From JBHOQX01 sp042408595 (GTDB taxonomy: Bacteria; Chloroflexota; Chloroflexia; Chloroflexales; Roseiflexaceae), in NCBI GenBank assembly GCA_042408595.1, contig JBHOQX010000058.1:1-25386 (forward strand): 25,386 nucleotides of DNA, read 5' to 3'. Position 1 is the stretch's first letter, and the number at the start of each line of letters is the position of its first letter. Both the position numbers and the translations under genes were made by a program. Below the pieces are notes generated by a model. It had not been told where the DNA came from. It was given only the letters and a program-made list of their open reading frames with translations, and ran no database searches. Positions 22,389 through 25,386 of this stretch are shown piece after piece.

Positions 22389-23021
22389 GTGGAAGCCAGC
22401 CCCATCGCACCGGAGACGCCCGCCGGCCAGATCATCGGCCACCTGCAGCGCCACGGCGAGGCGACCGTCCGTGAGCTAGAGGAGGTGCTCGGCGTCAGCA
22501 CCACCGCTGTGCGCGAGCATCTGCTGCATCTTGAAGCGCGGGGGCTGGTGCAGTCGCGGAGCGTCCGCCATGGGCCGGGCCGGCCGCACCGGGTCTACTG
22601 CCTCAGCCCGCTGGGCCAGCGCGCCGTGCCCTCGTCGTACGACCGGTTGGCGGCGCTGCTGCTGCGCGAAATCGCCAGCCGCGCGGGGCCGGAGGCGCTC
22701 GAGTCGCTGCTCGGCGCTGTCGGCGAGCGCTTGGCGGAGGAGTACCGCGGCGCGGTGGCCGGGGGCGACCTGCGGCAGCGGCTGGATCAGCTCCACGCGG
22801 CGCTCGCGGCCCGCGGCATCCCGTCCGAGGTCGCGCCCGATGGCGCCGGGTTGCAGGTCTTCGCCTGCCCATACCTGGATGTCGCCCGGGAGCACGCCGC
22901 CGTCTGCGCCATGGAGCGGCAGATGCTGGAGCACGTGCTCGGCGAGCCGCTGCGCCTGGACAGCGCGATCCGCGAGGGGCAGCGGAGCTGCCGGTTTGTT
23001 GTGCACGGATACGAGGCATGA
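22389..23021 (+). CDS. sufR: SufR-like winged-helix Fe-S regulator
   Basis: A 210-residue DNA-binding protein. Residues 10-65 are a winged helix: IIGHLQRHGEATVRELEEVLGVSTTAVREHL gives the helix-turn-helix and HGPGRPHRVYCLS the wing. The C-terminal part has the family's cysteine pattern: Cys160 and Cys173 (C-x12-C) and Cys201 (x27 later), which would hold an Fe-S cluster. The fourth Cys of cyanobacterial SufR is not present in the usual place. In the family the cluster-loaded protein represses suf genes and releases when clusters are scarce or oxidised. The gene is first in the cluster, behind a consensus promoter. The start is GTG at 22389 with AGGGAGG a few bases upstream. The name is by family and context; other ArsR/DeoR-type Fe-S regulators are close relatives. 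Confidence 0.82.
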   Translation: MEASPIAPETPAGQIIGHLQRHGEATVRELEEVLGVSTTAVREHLLHLEARGLVQSRSVRHGPGRPHRVYCLSPLGQRAVPSSYDRLAALLLREIASRAGPEALESLLGAVGERLAEEYRGAVAGGDLRQRLDQLHAALAARGIPSEVAPDGAGLQVFACPYLDVAREHAAVCAMERQMLEHVLGEPLRLDSAIREGQRSCRFVVHGYEA

Positions 23022-23110
23022 TGCGTGATGAGCGATGCGTGACGGCCACTACCCGCCGTCCATCGTCCACCGCCCACCGTCATTCGTCCGATAGAACCAT
23101 TTCGACCGAT
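23022..23110. repeat. Repetitive spacer between sufR and sufC
   Basis: Short imperfect repeats: GATGCGTGATGAGCGATGCGTGA (23025-23042) and a run of CCGTCCATCGTCCACCGCC type (23052-23070). The same kind of word recurs in spacers near 19131 and in the glycosyltransferase gene near 2078. No coding content. Confidence 0.55.
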
Positions 23111-23127
23111 GTGCAAAAGGACTGTGC

Positions 23128-23910
23128 ATGAACACTGAGCTCGTCATCAAAGACCTCCACGCGCAGGTGGAAGAGAAAGAGATCCTCAAAGGCGTAAACC
23201 TGGTCGTCCGGCCGGGGACGATCCACGCGATCATGGGGCCGAACGGCAGCGGCAAGAGCACGCTGGCCTACACCCTGATGGGCCACCCCGGCTACGAGGT
23301 GACCGGCGGCGAGGTCTGGTACAAGGGCCAGAACATCCTGGAGCTTGAGGCCGATGAGCGCTCCAAGCTCGGCCTGTTCCTCGCCTTCCAGTACCCGGTC
23401 GCCATCCCGGGCGTCACCGTGGCGAACTTTCTGCGCGCCGCGGTCAATGCCCACCGCGCCGAGGAGGGCAAGGATCCGAAGGAGACCGCCATCCCGATGC
23501 AGCAGTTCCGCAAGGAGCTGCGCGAGCAGATGGCCGTGCTGGAGGTAGACGAGAGCTTCGCCCGCCGCTACCTGAACGAGGGCTTCAGCGGCGGCGAGAA
23601 GAAGCGGATCGAGATTTTGCAGATGGCGATGCTCAAGCCGAGCATGGCGATCATGGACGAGACCGACTCCGGCCTGGATATCGACGCGCTGCGCGTGGTC
23701 GCCGGCGGGGTGAACCGGCTGTTCGAGCGCAACCCGGAGATGGGCGTGCTGGTGATCACCCACTACCAGCGGCTGCTGAACTACATCAAGCCGCATTTCG
23801 TCTCGGTGATGATGGATGGGCGGATCGTGCGCGACGGCGGCCCCGAGCTGGCGCTGGAGCTGGAGGAGAAAGGCTACGATTGGCTGCGGGAGGAGGTCGC
23901 CGCCAAGTAG
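23128..23910 (+). CDS. sufC: SUF system ATPase SufC
   Basis: A 260-residue ABC-type ATPase that drives the SufBCD scaffold in Fe-S cluster assembly; it is cytoplasmic and not a transporter. Walker A is GPNGSGKST (37-45), the Q-loop is Gln88 in FQYP, the signature is FSGGEKKR (153-160), Walker B is SMAIMDETDSGLD with Asp177 and Glu178, and the switch His is His212 in ITHYQRLL. The DETDSGLDIDAL and VITHYQRLLNYI segments are highly specific to SufC. The length is normal. An AAAAGGA stretch lies about 6 bases before the ATG. It follows sufR by 106 bases of repetitive spacer and probably belongs to the same transcript. Confidence 0.95.
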   Translation: MNTELVIKDLHAQVEEKEILKGVNLVVRPGTIHAIMGPNGSGKSTLAYTLMGHPGYEVTGGEVWYKGQNILELEADERSKLGLFLAFQYPVAIPGVTVANFLRAAVNAHRAEEGKDPKETAIPMQQFRKELREQMAVLEVDESFARRYLNEGFSGGEKKRIEILQMAMLKPSMAIMDETDSGLDIDALRVVAGGVNRLFERNPEMGVLVITHYQRLLNYIKPHFVSVMMDGRIVRDGGPELALELEEKGYDWLREEVAAK

Positions 23911-24035
23911 TCAGCCGTCAGCCGTCGGCCGCCAGACAAGCCGCATGACTGCAGCGCTGCCCCTGGATGGGATCGCAGCGCGATGGTTTGTCTCGGCCCT
24001 GACCCCTGAACCCTGGCTCCTGGCCGCTGAAGCCT
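23911..24035. repeat. Repetitive spacer between sufC and sufD
   Basis: It starts with TCAGCCGTCAGCCGTCGGCCG and ends with CTGACCCCTGAACCCTGG and TGGCTCCTGGCC (24014-24025), the last identical to 14675-14686. No gene is present, and a sufB gene is not here. Confidence 0.55.
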
Positions 24036-25247
24036 ATGAACACCTTTCCCATCCTTTCCGAGCTTTCCGATGCGCAGATCGTGGCGGCGGCGCGCGCCGC
24101 CGGCGAACCGGCCTGGCTGATCGCGCGCCGCGTCGCGGCCTGGCAGCAGTTCGCCGAGAGCCAGCCGCCGTTCTGGAAACGCACCGATCTGTCGAAGTTC
24201 CGCGCCGAGACGATCGCCGCGCCGCGCGGGGCCGACCAGACCACCCTGCTGTGGGACGAGCGGCTGGCGGCGCAGGGCGTCGTCTTCCTGCCGCTGGCCA
24301 CGGCGCTGCACAGCCACGCCGCGCTGGTCGAGCGCTACCTGGATAGCGCGGTGAACCCGGCGGCGCACAAGTTCGCCGCGCTGCGGGCCGCCCTCTGGCA
24401 GGATGGTGCGCTGCTCTACATCCCGCGGGATGTAGCCGTCGAGTCGCCGCTCCATGTCCGCTTTGCCATGCCAGACGGCGCGAACGCGATCTTCCCGCGT
24501 GTGCTCGTCATCCTGGAGCCCGGCGCGCGGGCGACGTTTGTCGAGGAGTACGTCTCGAACGACCGCGCCGGGCAGGCGCTCGCCGGGCCGATCAGCGAGC
24601 TGTTCCTCGGCGCTGGCGCGTCGCTGCGCTTCGTCTCGGCGCAGACCTGGGGGCGCGGCGTGTACCACATCGGCGGGCAGCTCGCCCGCGTCGGCGACGA
24701 CGCCAGCCTGGAGTGGGTGGCACTCAACCTGGGCGGGACGCTCCAGCACACCGAAGCCGAGACCTTTCTAGGCGGCAACGGGGCGCGCGTCGAGTGGCGC
24801 GCGTCCACCTTCGCCGCCGGTGAGCAGACGCTGGTGAACGCACCGTGGCTGCGGCATGTCGGGGTGAACACCGAAGGCCACATGGACTTCAAGACCGTCG
24901 TCAACGCCGGTGGCTACACCGTCTTCGACGGCATGATCAAGATCGAGAAGCAGAGCCGCGGCACGATCTCGCGCCTGGAGGAGCACGCCATCCACCTCGG
25001 CGAGAAGGCCCGCAGCGACTCGATCCCCGGCCTGATGATCGACACCAACGACGTCCAGCGCGCCGGCCACGCCTCTACCAGCGGCCAGGTGGACGAAGAG
25101 ATTCTATTCTACATGCGGGCGCGCGGCATCCGGCGCGAGGAGGCCATCCACATGATCGTCTATGGCTTTTTCGAGCCGGTGCTCGACCGCGTGCCGGAGG
25201 GCGCGCTGCGCGAGCGAATCGCAGGGCTGATTGAGCGGAAGATTTAG
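24036..25247 (+). CDS. sufD: Fe-S cluster assembly protein SufD
   Basis: A 403-residue protein of the SufB/SufD family, with a right-handed beta-helix core that works with SufB and SufC as the scaffold for Fe-S clusters. The N-terminal helical part has GEPAWLIARRVAAWQQF (23-39) and KRTDLSKF (48-55), in the SufD style. The core shows IPRDVAVESPLHV, VEEYVS, GHMDFKTVV and RLEEHAIHLGEKARSDSIPGL. The C-terminal HASTSGQVDEEILFYMRARGI, with its His, is the SufC-binding and cluster region. It is shorter than SufB (about 470) and lacks SufB-type cysteines, so SufD is preferred. The expected sufB partner is not between sufC and sufD. An IS-like end begins directly after the TAG. Confidence 0.87.
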   Translation: MNTFPILSELSDAQIVAAARAAGEPAWLIARRVAAWQQFAESQPPFWKRTDLSKFRAETIAAPRGADQTTLLWDERLAAQGVVFLPLATALHSHAALVERYLDSAVNPAAHKFAALRAALWQDGALLYIPRDVAVESPLHVRFAMPDGANAIFPRVLVILEPGARATFVEEYVSNDRAGQALAGPISELFLGAGASLRFVSAQTWGRGVYHIGGQLARVGDDASLEWVALNLGGTLQHTEAETFLGGNGARVEWRASTFAAGEQTLVNAPWLRHVGVNTEGHMDFKTVVNAGGYTVFDGMIKIEKQSRGTISRLEEHAIHLGEKARSDSIPGLMIDTNDVQRAGHASTSGQVDEEILFYMRARGIRREEAIHMIVYGFFEPVLDRVPEGALRERIAGLIERKI

Positions 25248-25386
25248 AAACTATCTCAAAACGTTGGGGTATATGGTACCATCCCGTGCAGCAGAAATGA
25301 GGAAGGAGCGCACGCACTGCCACGTACCCGAAAGCAACCAAAGGAACTGCCCACCATCTGGCGCGTGCCAGATGATCTGTGGGAGC
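25248..25386 (+). mobile_element. Left end of a probable insertion sequence (partial)
   Basis: Directly after the sufD stop, AACTATCTCAAAACG (25249-25263) resembles the AACTGTCTGAAACG terminus of the element at 18285-18452. A transposase-like reading frame follows. The other end is outside the window. Confidence 0.45.
25317..25386 (+). CDS. Transposase-like protein, N-terminal fragment
   Basis: Only the first 23 residues are visible, and they read LPRTRKQPKELPTIWRVPDD followed by LWE. The stretch PTIWRVPDDLWE is like the N-terminus of IS5-type or similar transposases, where a Trp-rich, acidic segment precedes the DNA-binding part. AAGGAG (25303-25308) lies 8 bases before a CTG codon at 25317, in the correct frame. 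No ATG, GTG or TTG is available between that site and the conserved residues, so a CTG start is proposed. The fragment is too short to name an IS family with certainty. It lies 69 bases downstream of the sufD stop, with an IS-end-like sequence between. Confidence 0.42.
   Translation, partial: MPRTRKQPKELPTIWRVPDDLWE

Noticed and set aside
1..25386. tRNA or rRNA genes
   Set aside because: No T-arm consensus with a matching acceptor stem and no rRNA-like segment could be found on either strand by eye.

Overview
The window is high-GC bacterial chromosome. Its gene content points to the phylum Chloroflexota (a Roseiflexus-, Chloroflexus- or Kouleothrix-like lineage). The clues are a CpXC zinc protein, a long GT39-type membrane glycosyltransferase, a periplasmic-binding-protein/STAS fusion beside aroK and aroB, a SufR-SufC-SufD run, and many short repetitive spacers. 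The phylum call is inference; no rRNA or tRNA gene is visible. Several promoters have GG directly before the -10 box (GGTAYAMT), and several starts are GTG or TTG.

Region 1 (1-5005): a partial minus-strand CpXC gene runs into an exact 100-bp inverted repeat at the window edge, which may be an assembly fold-back. Next come a GT39-like membrane glycosyltransferase with three spacer-like inserts, an agmatinase-family ureohydrolase, and a convergent HAD phosphatase. Region 2 (5006-8811): a palindromic element and a strong promoter precede an unrecognised 294-aa protein with an acidic tail. A hexose-6-phosphate mutarotase-like protein and an exported M23 peptidase follow. Region 3 (8850-13602): SURF1 (minus), a 53-aa membrane protein coupled to a Ppx/GppA phosphatase with an HD domain, a carotenoid oxygenase (minus) whose end overlaps ppx, and a 96-aa SWIM zinc protein with a near-consensus promoter and a clear terminator.

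Region 4 (13680-18284): tandem low-complexity repeats, a glycerophosphodiester phosphodiesterase, a large inverted repeat, a Na+/H+ antiporter with a ferritin-like gene upstream (both minus), and a D-2-hydroxyacid dehydrogenase-like protein whose catalytic Arg is His. Region 5 (18285-22306): a MITE-like palindromic element, a RelE-type toxin remnant with its antitoxin, then aroK, a PBP-STAS fusion and aroB. AroB carries an in-frame palindromic insert. Region 6 (22307-25386): sufR, sufC and sufD for Fe-S cluster assembly, with no sufB between sufC and sufD. Directly after the sufD stop is what looks like the left end of an insertion sequence with a transposase-like reading frame.

Two themes stand out. 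First, a family of palindromic elements with a terminus close to TGTCTGAAACG lies directly behind stop codons, and the IS-like end at the right edge has a related terminus. Second, repetitive spacer-type sequence appears both between genes and, in frame, inside genes. The most unusual single gene is the sugar-binding-like/STAS fusion, a candidate cytosolic small-molecule sensor of stressosome type placed between two shikimate-pathway genes.
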